From assembly GCA_028279275.1 (NCBI GenBank), contig JANQOB010000018.1, forward strand, positions 372,001 to 436,000: a stretch of DNA of 64,000 bases. Direction: 5' to 3'. The position numbers and the translations under genes were made by a program. The notes under the pieces were generated by a model. The model did no database searches, was not told where the DNA came from, and saw only the letters and a program-made list of their open reading frames with translations. Shown here piece by piece: positions 43,264 to 51,655 of this stretch (position 1 is the stretch's first letter; the number at the start of each line of letters is the position of its first letter). The stretch comes from Gammaproteobacteria bacterium. GTDB taxonomy: Bacteria > Pseudomonadota > Gammaproteobacteria > UBA4575.

Positions 43264-44229
43264 ATGGCAGTAGTAATCAGTCCTGAAGCAGGACAACAAA
43301 CTACCCAACAACTTTTTCAACGGTACCTGCGTTATCTACAGGATGAGCGCCGCTACTCTCTCGCTACAATAGATAGCTATCAAAGAGACCTTCAACAGTT
43401 TTTCGAATTTATCAATGCCGTAAATGTTTATGACTGCTGTGATGTAGATAGTTTGCACGTGCGCAATTACGCAGGTTCGCGTCGCAGACGCGGTGTTTCA
43501 GCAAGGAGCTTGCATCGATCACTTAGCGCAATCCGAGGTTTTTTTACTTTTTTACAACGTGAGCAGTTGGTGGAAAACAATCCTGTAGCCGATGTAAGCG
43601 GGCCCAGCATTCAGAAGAAACTACCTAATTTATTAGATGTTGATGAAATTAACCGACTGCTTAATGAAGGTCCACAAAACCCCCTTAAGTTACGTGATGT
43701 AGCAATGATGGAACTGATGTACTCATCTGGTTTACGTTTAGCAGAATTAGTAAATCTAAATTTAGATGCCATTGATCTTCAACAGGCACAAGTTCAGGTA
43801 ATGGGTAAAGGCAACAAGATGCGCTACTTACCTATTGGTACAAATGCCTGTAAAGCAATAAAGCGTTGGCTTGAGGCACGCCCAAATATTGCAAGCGATG
43901 ATGAATTGGCCGTATTCGTAAATAATCGTGGTAAACGATTATCTCCACGTGCGGTGCAACAACGTATGGCACAACTAGGAAGAGAACAAGGTATCGATAA
44001 ACATGTACATCCACATATGTTGCGACATTCTTTTGCCAGTCATTTATTAGAATCCAGTGGAGATTTGCGAGCCGTGCAAGAAATGCTCGGCCATGCAGAT
44101 ATCAGCACTACACAAGTGTATACACATCTAGATTTTCAACATCTTGCCCAGGTGTATGACGAAGCCCACCCCCGTGCGAAGAAAACACATCAAAAAAGTT
44201 TAAACAAAGACTTCTCTAAAGACGATTAA
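43264..44229 (+). CDS. xerC: Tyrosine recombinase XerC
   Basis: 321 residues from the ATG at 43264, with AGG 7 bp upstream; an in-frame TTG is 6 bp earlier. Resolves chromosome dimers at dif with XerD. N-terminal SAM-like domain (LQDERRYSLATIDSYQRDLQ). Catalytic residues R-K-H-R-H-Y visible in SSGLRLAELVNL, MGKGNKMRYLPIG, HMLRHSFASHLLESS and MLGHADISTTQVYTH. Preceded by 150 bp without a gene. Confidence 0.96.
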   Translation: MAVVISPEAGQQTTQQLFQRYLRYLQDERRYSLATIDSYQRDLQQFFEFINAVNVYDCCDVDSLHVRNYAGSRRRRGVSARSLHRSLSAIRGFFTFLQREQLVENNPVADVSGPSIQKKLPNLLDVDEINRLLNEGPQNPLKLRDVAMMELMYSSGLRLAELVNLNLDAIDLQQAQVQVMGKGNKMRYLPIGTNACKAIKRWLEARPNIASDDELAVFVNNRGKRLSPRAVQQRMAQLGREQGIDKHVHPHMLRHSFASHLLESSGDLRAVQEMLGHADISTTQVYTHLDFQHLAQVYDEAHPRAKKTHQKSLNKDFSKDD

Positions 44230-44266
44230 ACCCCACATTTACCCCGTTAATAGTTTAATTTGAGCT

Positions 44267-44295
44267 CTTGAAAATGGGTTATAGAAACCCAATAT
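44267..44295 (+). promoter_or_regulatory. Sigma-32-like heat-shock promoter for hslVU
   Basis: CTTGAAAA (44267-44274), a 13-bp spacer and CCCAATAT (44288-44295) match the sigma-32 consensus CTTGAAA ... CCCATnT well. It lies 52 bp before the hslV ATG, as expected for a protease under heat-shock control. The spacer also forms a TGGGTT / AACCCA inverted repeat. Confidence 0.75.
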
Positions 44296-44347
44296 AGAAT
44301 AATTGAAAATGCATATTCTACTTCTTATTCAATAGCACATTCTTTCT

Positions 44348-44881
44348 ATGGAACAGTTCAAAGGCACAACGATTGTCTCATTGCGTCGCAATGGCAGCGT
44401 AGCCCTGGGTGGAGATGGCCAGGTATCACTTGGTAACACTATTATGAAAGGTAACGCACGCAAAATTCGTCGTTTATATAACGATAAAGTCATTGCAGGT
44501 TTTGCGGGCGGTACGGCAGATGCATTTACCTTATTTGAACGGTTTGAAGCAAAACTTGAGCAACATAATGGCCAACTTACACGTGCTGCAGTTGAACTCG
44601 CGAAAGATTGGCGCACAGATCGCATGCTTCGTAGATTAGAGGCCTTACTTGCCGTGGCAGATAAAGAAACTTCACTTATTATTTCGGGTAATGGTGATGT
44701 GATTGAACCTGAAGACGCACTGGTTGCTATTGGCTCAGGTGGGCCGTTTGCTCAAGCCGCAGCTAGAGCGTTGTTAGAAAATACTGAATTAAGTGCCAAA
44801 GAAATCGTCGAAAAATCCTTAAACATTGCTGCCAATATTTGTATTTATACCAATACTAATATCTCCATCGAAGAATTATAA
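44348..44881 (+). CDS. hslV: ATP-dependent protease proteolytic subunit HslV
   Basis: 177 residues. Proteasome-like dodecameric peptidase. The mature N-terminal Thr is in the [10 protein letters not shown] stretch after a short MEQFKG propeptide. Core motifs: [57 protein letters not shown]. Followed 40 bp later by its ATPase partner. Confidence 0.96.
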   Translation: MEQFKGTTIVSLRRNGSVALGGDGQVSLGNTIMKGNARKIRRLYNDKVIAGFAGGTADAFTLFERFEAKLEQHNGQLTRAAVELAKDWRTDRMLRRLEALLAVADKETSLIISGNGDVIEPEDALVAIGSGGPFAQAAARALLENTELSAKEIVEKSLNIAANICIYTNTNISIEEL

Positions 44882-44920
44882 AACATAGTTATCACAAACT
44901 TTTAGGAACAGTCTTTTTAT

Positions 44921-46246
44921 ATGTCAAATATGACGCCGCGAGAAATCGTCCAAGAACTTGATAAACATATCGTTGGCCAAAATGAGGCTAAGCGTGCAGT
45001 TGCGATTGCACTACGAAATCGTTGGCGGCGTCAACAATTACCCGAGGAGTTACGCGTAGAAGTCACTCCTAAAAACATTCTTATGATGGGCCCCACCGGT
45101 GTAGGCAAAACTGAAATTGCACGACGTTTAGCTAAGCTAGCGAATGCCCCTTTTATAAAAGTGGAAGCAACTAAATTCACAGAAGTAGGATATGTTGGAA
45201 AAGAAGTTGATTCCATTATTCGCGATTTAGTGGATACCTCAGTCAAAATGATGCGCGAAACGGAAATGGAAAAAGTTCGCTTCAGAGCAGAAGAAGCTGC
45301 TGAAGAACGCATTTTAGATATTTTAGTACCTTCGCGTGTAGATCCATCGGATGATAGACCCGACTACAATCAAGAGACGCGTCAAAAGTTTCGTAAAAAG
45401 TTACGTGAAGGAGATCTAAACGATACTGAAATCGAAATCGATTTAGCCGCAGCGCCATTGGGTGTTGAAATTATGACACCGCCGGGTATGGAGGAGATGG
45501 CTAGTCAGTTATCCGGTATGTTTCAAAATTTAAATACTGGAAAAAAGAAAACTCGTAAAATGCGAATTGAAGATGCTATGAAAGCTTTAACGGATGAAGA
45601 AGCACATAAATTAGTAAATGAAGAAGAACTCAAAGCGAATGCATTAGAAAACGTTGAACAAAACGGCATCGTATTTTTAGATGAAATTGATAAAGTTGCT
45701 AAAAGTGGGCAAACCAGCGGAGCAGATGTATCTCGCGAAGGTGTACAGCGCGATTTACTACCATTAGTTGAGGGATGCACGGTAAACACAAAATACGGAA
45801 TTGTTAAAACAGACCATATTTTATTTATTGCTTCAGGTGCTTTTCATGTTTCCAAACCGTCTGATCTTATTCCGGAGCTACAAGGGCGTTTACCCATTCG
45901 TGTAGAACTGAAAGCGCTCTCAACTGATGATTTTGTGCGCATTCTTACTGAACCAGACGCATCATTAACAGAGCAATACACAGCACTATTGAATACTGAA
46001 GGTGTAAAGCTTGATTTTGCAGAAGACGGAGTACGAAAAATCGCTCAAGTTGCGCATGATGTGAATGAATCTACTGAAAATATTGGCGCACGCCGCCTGC
46101 ATACCGTCATGGAAAGGCTACTAGAAAATATTTCCTACAGTGCACCTGACGAAAGCGGTAAATCGTTTACCGTAGATGCTGGGTATGTAGATGAAAATAT
46201 TGGAGAGCTTGTTAAGGATCAAGATTTGTCTAAGTATATCTTATAA
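44921..46246 (+). CDS. hslU: ATP-dependent protease ATPase subunit HslU
   Basis: 441 residues. AAA+ unfoldase feeding HslV. Walker [16 protein letters not shown], Walker [15 protein letters not shown], sensor region and the C-terminal tail SKYIL which docks into HslV. The long I-domain (about 110-240) is present with [20 protein letters not shown]. Confidence 0.97.
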   Translation: MSNMTPREIVQELDKHIVGQNEAKRAVAIALRNRWRRQQLPEELRVEVTPKNILMMGPTGVGKTEIARRLAKLANAPFIKVEATKFTEVGYVGKEVDSIIRDLVDTSVKMMRETEMEKVRFRAEEAAEERILDILVPSRVDPSDDRPDYNQETRQKFRKKLREGDLNDTEIEIDLAAAPLGVEIMTPPGMEEMASQLSGMFQNLNTGKKKTRKMRIEDAMKALTDEEAHKLVNEEELKANALENVEQNGIVFLDEIDKVAKSGQTSGADVSREGVQRDLLPLVEGCTVNTKYGIVKTDHILFIASGAFHVSKPSDLIPELQGRLPIRVELKALSTDDFVRILTEPDASLTEQYTALLNTEGVKLDFAEDGVRKIAQVAHDVNESTENIGARRLHTVMERLLENISYSAPDESGKSFTVDAGYVDENIGELVKDQDLSKYIL

Positions 46247-46271
46247 GCAAGAACACCAGGATTTAATTATT

Positions 46272-46637
46272 ATGGCCATAGCAGTTCCAACTAAAATTGA
46301 GCTTCATCAAAAATCCAGAATTTTGGAAATAGAGTTTGATGATGGGCAACGTTTTGAACTAACTTGCGAATATTTACGCACACACTCCCCTTCGGCAGAA
46401 GTGCAAGGTCATGGGCCGGGTCAAGAAGTACTGCAAGTTGGTAAAGAAGATGTAAACATTACTGAGATAAATCCAGTTGGCAATTATGCTGTGCAGCTAG
46501 TGTTCGATGACAATCACAATTCAGGCATTTTTTCCTGGGACCACTTGCATAATTTAGGTACAAACAAAGAAGCAAATTGGTCACGTTATTTAGAGCGATT
46601 AAAAGCCGCTGGCTATGAGCGAAAAAGCAATGGCTAA
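46272..46637 (+). CDS. DUF971 family protein
   Basis: 121 residues from the ATG at 46272; the open frame extends upstream into hslU without support. Gamma-butyrobetaine hydroxylase N-terminal-like (DUF971) fold: KIELHQKSRILEIEFDDGQR, EYLRTHSPSAEVQGHGPG and VGNYAVQLVFDDNHNSGIFS followed by WDHLHNLG. The conserved neighbour of hslUV and ubiE in gammaproteobacteria; Fe-S cluster related roles have been suggested for relatives, but are not evident here. Confidence 0.9.
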   Translation: MAIAVPTKIELHQKSRILEIEFDDGQRFELTCEYLRTHSPSAEVQGHGPGQEVLQVGKEDVNITEINPVGNYAVQLVFDDNHNSGIFSWDHLHNLGTNKEANWSRYLERLKAAGYERKSNG

Positions 46638-46752
46638 ATTACAATGAACTGTCTTTCTTATTAAAGTTAATAGTTCTTAATTAATTTTGTCCGCTTTCGT
46701 CCAATATTAGAAATTTAAATTACACTAGATAACTATTATTGCCCCTATGTAT

Positions 46753-46785
46753 ATACGGGTGGTAATAAATTATTGCCACCCGTAT
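46753..46785. terminator. Strong hairpin after the YHS-protein gene
   Basis: Fifteen pairs (one G-T) with a 3-nt loop: ATACGGGTGG pairs with CCACCCGTAT, extended by the AT-rich inner pairs. It lies 16 bp after the YHS gene stop (minus strand) and also between it and the convergent DUF971 gene. There is no T-run on either side, so it may be an mRNA 3'-end stabiliser or a bidirectional terminator rather than a classic intrinsic terminator. Confidence 0.65.
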
Positions 46786-46801
46786 TCTTAAGCTAGCCAT
46801 G

Positions 46802-47254
46802 CTAGAGAGAAGCAGGGTCTTTATCTTTTATTTCTTCCCACTTAGCATCAGCAGCTTTAATGCGACCAGGCACATCCTTGAACCAGGCATCTTGTATATT
46901 TGCATCTAAGTTTAGATATAAACGATTATCTACCACACGCCAAACTTCAGGATCACCTACAAATTTCTTGCCAACTGAAACACCGTATGCACAGTAACCA
47001 CCATAGGCGGGTACGTAACGGTCTGGATTCGAATTAAAGGTATCCAGATTTTCCTGACTAGAAAACAAGTAAGTCGCCCCATCGTGCGTAGCTGTAAAAT
47101 GACCATTTCCACGCACTGGTCTTTTTTCTGCTTGGTATGAAACTACATCATAACCTTTTACTGCAGGTGTACTGTGTGTAGCACTGCCCGCATGAGCTAC
47201 AGATGTAAAGCCGACCAAGGCCAACAATAGAATTAAATAATAGTGTAATTTCAT
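46802..47254 (-). CDS. Secreted YHS-domain protein
   Basis: 150 residues. Signal peptide about 1-22 (ending AHA|GS). YHS domain: VKGYDVVSYQAEKRPVRGNG, YLFSSQENLDTFNSNPDRYV and PAYGGYCAYGVSVGKKFVGD. YHS modules often bind metals via the Cys and nearby residues. The C-terminal helix is rich in Lys and Asp. It is divergent from the AraC-type regulator (111 bp), which may control it. Confidence 0.88.
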   Translation of the reverse strand: MKLHYYLILLLALVGFTSVAHAGSATHSTPAVKGYDVVSYQAEKRPVRGNGHFTATHDGATYLFSSQENLDTFNSNPDRYVPAYGGYCAYGVSVGKKFVGDPEVWRVVDNRLYLNLDANIQDAWFKDVPGRIKAADAKWEEIKDKDPASL

Positions 47255-47365
47255 GCTTTACTCCTATTCACAAAGGTTGTTGAAAGTGAATCTAGAGTAG
47301 TTATGCATGTCCTTTTAAACCATGTGTGGGACTCTCAAATCTATGTCTGATAGTCTTTCTTTGTT

Positions 47366-48259
47366 ATGGATGTACTCAGTGATCTGCTCAATACTTTTAG
47401 GATTCAGTCCAAGGTATTTCACAACGGACAATATTGTGGCAGCTGGAATATAGATACTTCTGGTACGAAAAAAGCATCTTTTCATATTGTTACTCATGGC
47501 ACCTGTGAACTTTTACTTGATCAAGGCAAGCGACACGAAGGCCTACTTGAGGCCGGAGACTTGGTGCTATTCCCCAGGGATTTACAACATCAATTAACCA
47601 ATGATATTCACACTACGATTGCATTAAATAGTGTGCCGTCAAGAAAATTTTCTGAAGGTTTACGTAATGATGGAACAGGTCTGGTATGCGGGCATCTAGA
47701 GTTCGAACATCCTTATAACAATATACTATTTGATATCTTGCCGGATTATCTCGTGGTGAGCAGCAAACAAAGTCCATGGGATCAACAATTACGACCCATA
47801 TTAGAAGTTGTTTTGTCCGAATCTCGTTCTGAGTTACCTGGAGTAGAAGTAACTCTAAATCGATTAACCGAAGTAATTTTCATGATATTAATTCGAGAAT
47901 ACATAGACAAGGGATTTGCTAAAAATGGATTAGCCGCTGCACTTAAAGACAAACGAATTACAAAAGTTCTTGAAGCCATACATTCAGATCCTGCAAAAGA
48001 CTGGACAGTTGAATCTTTAGCAGAACTTGCGTTTATGTCACGGTCAGCCTTTGCTAAGAAATTTAAAGAACTTATAGGAATGACTCCACTAGGTTATGTA
48101 CAGCGTTGGCGGATGAATAATGCCTATCGTTGGATGCGTGATGATAATATTAGTATTGGTGAAGCTGCAGATAGAACTGGTTATTCAACAGAAGCAGCAT
48201 TTTCAAAAGCATTTAAACGTGAGATTGGAATATCTCCAGGTAAAATTAAAAATAATTAA
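47366..48259 (+). CDS. AraC-family transcriptional regulator, cupin type
   Basis: 297 residues. N-terminal cupin (about 20-150) with HIVTHGTCELLLDQGKRHEG and LLEAGDLVLFPRDLQH, matching the AraC_binding_1/cupin_6 group. C-terminal double HTH (about 195-296): DWTVESLAELAFMSRSAFAK, FKELIGMTPLGYVQRWRMNN, then ISIGEAADRTGYSTEAAFSK and AFKREIGISPG. A ligand-responsive activator; the ligand is unknown. Divergent from the YHS gene. Confidence 0.9.
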   Translation: MDVLSDLLNTFRIQSKVFHNGQYCGSWNIDTSGTKKASFHIVTHGTCELLLDQGKRHEGLLEAGDLVLFPRDLQHQLTNDIHTTIALNSVPSRKFSEGLRNDGTGLVCGHLEFEHPYNNILFDILPDYLVVSSKQSPWDQQLRPILEVVLSESRSELPGVEVTLNRLTEVIFMILIREYIDKGFAKNGLAAALKDKRITKVLEAIHSDPAKDWTVESLAELAFMSRSAFAKKFKELIGMTPLGYVQRWRMNNAYRWMRDDNISIGEAADRTGYSTEAAFSKAFKREIGISPGKIKNN

Positions 48260-48310
48260 TCTTAATAGTTTAGTGATATATATTGACGTATTAAAAAATA
48301 CTGTATTGCT

Positions 48311-48370
48311 TAACTTTAATCGGTTGCATCATCCCTGATGGATATCATATTCGCGCATCCCTGCGCTCAC
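48311..48370 (-). repeat. Double-hairpin repeat element, copy 3 (after the 2-TM gene)
   Basis: 52 of 56 positions match the recG copy (in reverse). On the minus strand it follows the stop of the small membrane-protein frame at 48371 by 0 bp and has stems GCGCA-GGGA-TGCGC and CATCA-GGGA-TGATG with GNRA-type GGGA loops. Confidence 0.88.
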
Positions 48371-48547
48371 TCACATGTCCCACCATGCAACGAGTAAGAA
48401 CCCTACAAAGAAAACCAATGTAACTAAAAAATATTTCGGTTTTCTATGTTTTTGTCGGATGGGGTCGAGTGCAACCCAGATGGATATCACTACGCCAATA
48501 AAACATATCAGCATGAGTAGTGATGGAATTTTTGACATATCAAACAT
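48371..48547 (-). CDS. Small two-helix membrane protein
   Basis: 58 residues from the ATG at 48547. Two predicted membrane segments (about 8-26 and 39-55), with the basic loop RQKHRKPK between. No ribosome binding site is evident and no family is recognised. Support comes from context: its stop is followed by the same hairpin repeat that abuts the stops of recG and the DUF1508 gene. Confidence 0.5.
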   Translation of the reverse strand: MFDMSKIPSLLMLICFIGVVISIWVALDPIRQKHRKPKYFLVTLVFFVGFLLVAWWDM

Positions 48548-48709
48548 ATTTTTTAACAAAAATCTCAGGATAAATCGAAGCTTCTTGATCCTAACTCTAA
48601 CAAATTCAATCTAATACCTGCAGCCAAAATTCTAATCCCCATTAGCACTGAATTTGTTTAAACTGTGCCCAGAAGAAAACCAGAAAATTTCTATAAGAAT
48701 TAAGCACGT

Positions 48710-49459
48710 ATGCCTGATAAATCCACACACTTTGGTTACCAAGATGTAAGTCCTGAGCAGAAAACTGAAAAAGTTACTGCTGTCTTTGAGTCAGTTGCCA
48801 GTAAATATGATGTGATGAATGATGTGATGTCATTCGGCTTACATCGTTTATGGAAACGACAATTTGTCCATCTGGCAAATATCCGACCCCATTTTCAAAT
48901 TCTAGATTTGGCGGCTGGCACAGGAGATATATCTACCTTAATAGTGCCAAAGTTAGACAAGAAGGGTTCAGTCACTTTATGTGATCCCAATGGTGCGATG
49001 CTGGAAGAGGGCCGCAGGCGCATGGTGGATAAAGGTTTGTTAAATAATATTCATTATGCACAAGCTATGGGCGAGAACTTACCGTTCCCTGATGATCATT
49101 TTGATCGTGTGATGATTGCATTTGGTTTGCGCAACTTTACTGATAAAGACAAAGCCTTAGTTGAAATATTTAATTTATTAAAACCTGGTGGGCAATTATT
49201 AGTGTTGGAATTTTCTAAACCGCAGCAATGGATGCAAGAAGCATATGATGTTTACTCATTTAAGTTTTTGCCCAAAATGGGCGAGATTATTGCTAAAGAT
49301 GCAGATAGTTATCAGTACTTAGCTGAATCCATTCGCAAGCACCCTGATCAAGAAACATTGAAGTTGATGTTTGAAACCGCAGGTTTTGAAAAATGTGAAT
49401 ATTTAAATTTAAACGGCGGTATTGTCAGCATTCATCGTGGCCACAAACTTTCAATTTAA
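48710..49459 (+). CDS. ubiE: Ubiquinone/menaquinone methyltransferase UbiE
   Basis: 249 residues. C-methylation step in ubiquinone (and menaquinone) synthesis. Motif I ILDLAAGTGDISTLIVPKLD, then VTLCDPNGAMLEEGRRRM and VMIAFGLRNFTDKDKALVEI, with VASKYDVMNDVMSFGLHRLW as the N-terminal signature. First of ubiE-ubiJ-ubiB. Confidence 0.96.
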   Translation: MPDKSTHFGYQDVSPEQKTEKVTAVFESVASKYDVMNDVMSFGLHRLWKRQFVHLANIRPHFQILDLAAGTGDISTLIVPKLDKKGSVTLCDPNGAMLEEGRRRMVDKGLLNNIHYAQAMGENLPFPDDHFDRVMIAFGLRNFTDKDKALVEIFNLLKPGGQLLVLEFSKPQQWMQEAYDVYSFKFLPKMGEIIAKDADSYQYLAESIRKHPDQETLKLMFETAGFEKCEYLNLNGGIVSIHRGHKLSI

Positions 49460-49464
49460 TAAAA

Positions 49465-50088
49465 ATGTTACTTAAGCTTATCAATAACGCGGTGCAGAAA
49501 TATTTGGATAGTGATCCCGAGATTGCAGCTAAGTTGAATCAGTATGAAGGTAAAAAATTACTCGTTCACTTAAATGATATTGATAAGAAATTTATTGTTA
49601 CACCTGAGCTATCCAGTATTACGGTGAGTGAGTATGCAGAGGATGCAGATCAAGAAGAAAGCCAACAGGAATTTACAACAACGATATACTCGAACATTAT
49701 CAGCTTAATCAGGCTGGGTTTGGGCGCAGAGTACCAAGCCATGTTAAACAGTGGTTCTTTAAGAATTGAGGGTGACATAGAGTTTGCCAATCAATTACGT
49801 TCTATTTTTAAAGAAGTAGATATTGATTGGGAAGAAGTTGCTTCAAAATATGTAGGTGATTCGGTTGCTTATCAGTTAGGCGTGTTTGCTAAACGCTTTG
49901 GGAGTTACGGCAAACGTTCCTTGGATAATTTTCAAATGGATGTGAGTGAATACTTACAAGAAGAATCTCGCATTCTACCCACTAGAGTTGAAATCAATCA
50001 TTTCATGAGTGATGTAGATGATTTAGATGCATATGTGCAACGTTTAGAAGCGCGTATTCAGCGTTTAGAAAACTTATCAGATTCATAA
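49465..50088 (+). CDS. ubiJ: UbiJ (SCP2-domain) ubiquinone accessory factor
   Basis: 207 residues. An N-terminal SCP2-like lipid-binding domain (LVHLNDIDKKFIVTPE, TTIYSNIISLIRLGLG and NSGSLRIEGDIEFANQLRSI) and a C-terminal helical end with a coiled coil (DDLDAYVQRLEARIQRLENL). UbiJ organises the soluble Ubi metabolon with UbiK. Starts 5 bp after ubiE and ends 2 bp before ubiB. Confidence 0.92.
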   Translation: MLLKLINNAVQKYLDSDPEIAAKLNQYEGKKLLVHLNDIDKKFIVTPELSSITVSEYAEDADQEESQQEFTTTIYSNIISLIRLGLGAEYQAMLNSGSLRIEGDIEFANQLRSIFKEVDIDWEEVASKYVGDSVAYQLGVFAKRFGSYGKRSLDNFQMDVSEYLQEESRILPTRVEINHFMSDVDDLDAYVQRLEARIQRLENLSDS

Positions 50089-50090
50089 AA

Positions 50091-51653
50091 ATGCGCTATA
50101 TCCGGTTACTATTTCGCATCTTGCACATCAATGTGGTGTTGTTTCGACATGGCTTAGAAGAAGTCCTACTCACAGTACCTTTTTTTCGGCCTATTCGTTT
50201 TTTATTGTATTTATTACCCTGGCATTGGTTTCGTAAATTAGAAACCAGTCATGGAGCGCGTATTCGCCGGGCGCTTGAAGATCTAGGTCCAATCTTTGTC
50301 AAGTTTGGACAAGCACTTTCTACACGACGAGATCTTTTATCCGAGGATATTGCTAATGAGCTGGCTTTACTACAAGACCGTGTGCCGCCATTCTCAGGTG
50401 AAATCGCACGAGAAATTATCGAAAAAGCCTTTAAAGAACCAGTAAGCAAAACCTTTGCAGAGTTTAGTGTCGAGCCACTAGCTTCGGCCTCCATTGCTCA
50501 AGTACATACCGCAAAATTGCATGATGGTAAAGATGTGGTTGTAAAAGTTCTGCGTCCTGATGTTCATAAGCAAGTGCGAAAAGATTTAGAACTCATGCAT
50601 ACCTTGGCATCCATCGCACATCGTTATTGGGAAGACGGTCGACGTTTACGTCCTAAAGAAGTCGTCGACGAATATGAACAAATTATTATGGATGAGCTGG
50701 ATTTGATGCGTGAGGCATCCAATGCTAGTCAGTTGCGCAGAAATTTTGAAAACTCAACTGACTTGTATGTGCCAGAAGTGTATTTTGATTTGTGCACGCG
50801 CAATGTCATGGTGCAAGAGCGTATACACGGTATACCTGTGAATGATATTGATGCATTACGCAAACATGGTGTGAACTTAAAGAAATTGTCTGATCGCGGC
50901 AGTCATATCTTCTTTACTCAGGTGTTTACACACAATTTTTTTCATGCAGACATGCATCCGGGAAATATCTTCGTTTCTTATGAAAATCCAGAAGATCCAA
51001 AGTATGTAGGTGTTGATTTTGGCATCATGGGGACTTTGTCACCATCAGATCAACGTTATCTTGCTGAAAATCTTCTTGCATTTCTTAATCGTGATTATCG
51101 GCGTGTAGCAGAATTACACTTAGAATCTGGTTGGGTACCATCGTATACGCGCGTTGATCAATTTGAATCTGCAATACGAACCGTTTGTGAACCTATTTTT
51201 CAGCGTCCGTTAAAAGAAATTTCATTTGGTAGTTTATTGCTGCGTTTATTTCAAACTGCACGACGTTTTGATATGGAGGTACAACCACAACTTGTGTTAT
51301 TGCAAAAAACATTATTAAACATTGAAGGATTAGGGCGAACGCTTGATCCCGATTTAGATCTTTGGAAAACCGCTAAACCATTTTTAGATCGTTGGATGAG
51401 TGAACAAGTAGGTGTGCGTGCATTGGTTTCAGGAATACAAAAACAGTTGCCACATTTGGCAGAACGCTTACCAGAAATTCCGGATTTAGTTTATTCCACT
51501 CTGAAAACCTTTGAGCAGGGACAAACCAAACTCGAAATGCATAGCCAAGAGCTTATTGAATTACGTAAAGAAATTAAAAAGTCCAACCAAAATTTATTGT
51601 ATGTATTGGTGCTTGGTTTCGTGGGTGTATTAGCGGCACTGTGGTTTTTTTAG
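50091..51653 (+). CDS. ubiB: UbiB, atypical kinase-like ATPase for ubiquinone synthesis
   Basis: 520 residues. ABC1/ADCK family. Hallmark KxGQ: GPIFVKFGQALSTRRDLLSE; Ala-rich loop EPLASASIAQVHTAKLHDGK; catalytic loop FFHADMHPGNIFVS; DFG-like VDFGIMGTLS. Two C-terminal membrane helices close the protein (LYVLVLGFVGVLAALWFF). Confidence 0.95.
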   Translation: MRYIRLLFRILHINVVLFRHGLEEVLLTVPFFRPIRFLLYLLPWHWFRKLETSHGARIRRALEDLGPIFVKFGQALSTRRDLLSEDIANELALLQDRVPPFSGEIAREIIEKAFKEPVSKTFAEFSVEPLASASIAQVHTAKLHDGKDVVVKVLRPDVHKQVRKDLELMHTLASIAHRYWEDGRRLRPKEVVDEYEQIIMDELDLMREASNASQLRRNFENSTDLYVPEVYFDLCTRNVMVQERIHGIPVNDIDALRKHGVNLKKLSDRGSHIFFTQVFTHNFFHADMHPGNIFVSYENPEDPKYVGVDFGIMGTLSPSDQRYLAENLLAFLNRDYRRVAELHLESGWVPSYTRVDQFESAIRTVCEPIFQRPLKEISFGSLLLRLFQTARRFDMEVQPQLVLLQKTLLNIEGLGRTLDPDLDLWKTAKPFLDRWMSEQVGVRALVSGIQKQLPHLAERLPEIPDLVYSTLKTFEQGQTKLEMHSQELIELRKEIKKSNQNLLYVLVLGFVGVLAALWFF

Positions 51654-51655
51654 GG

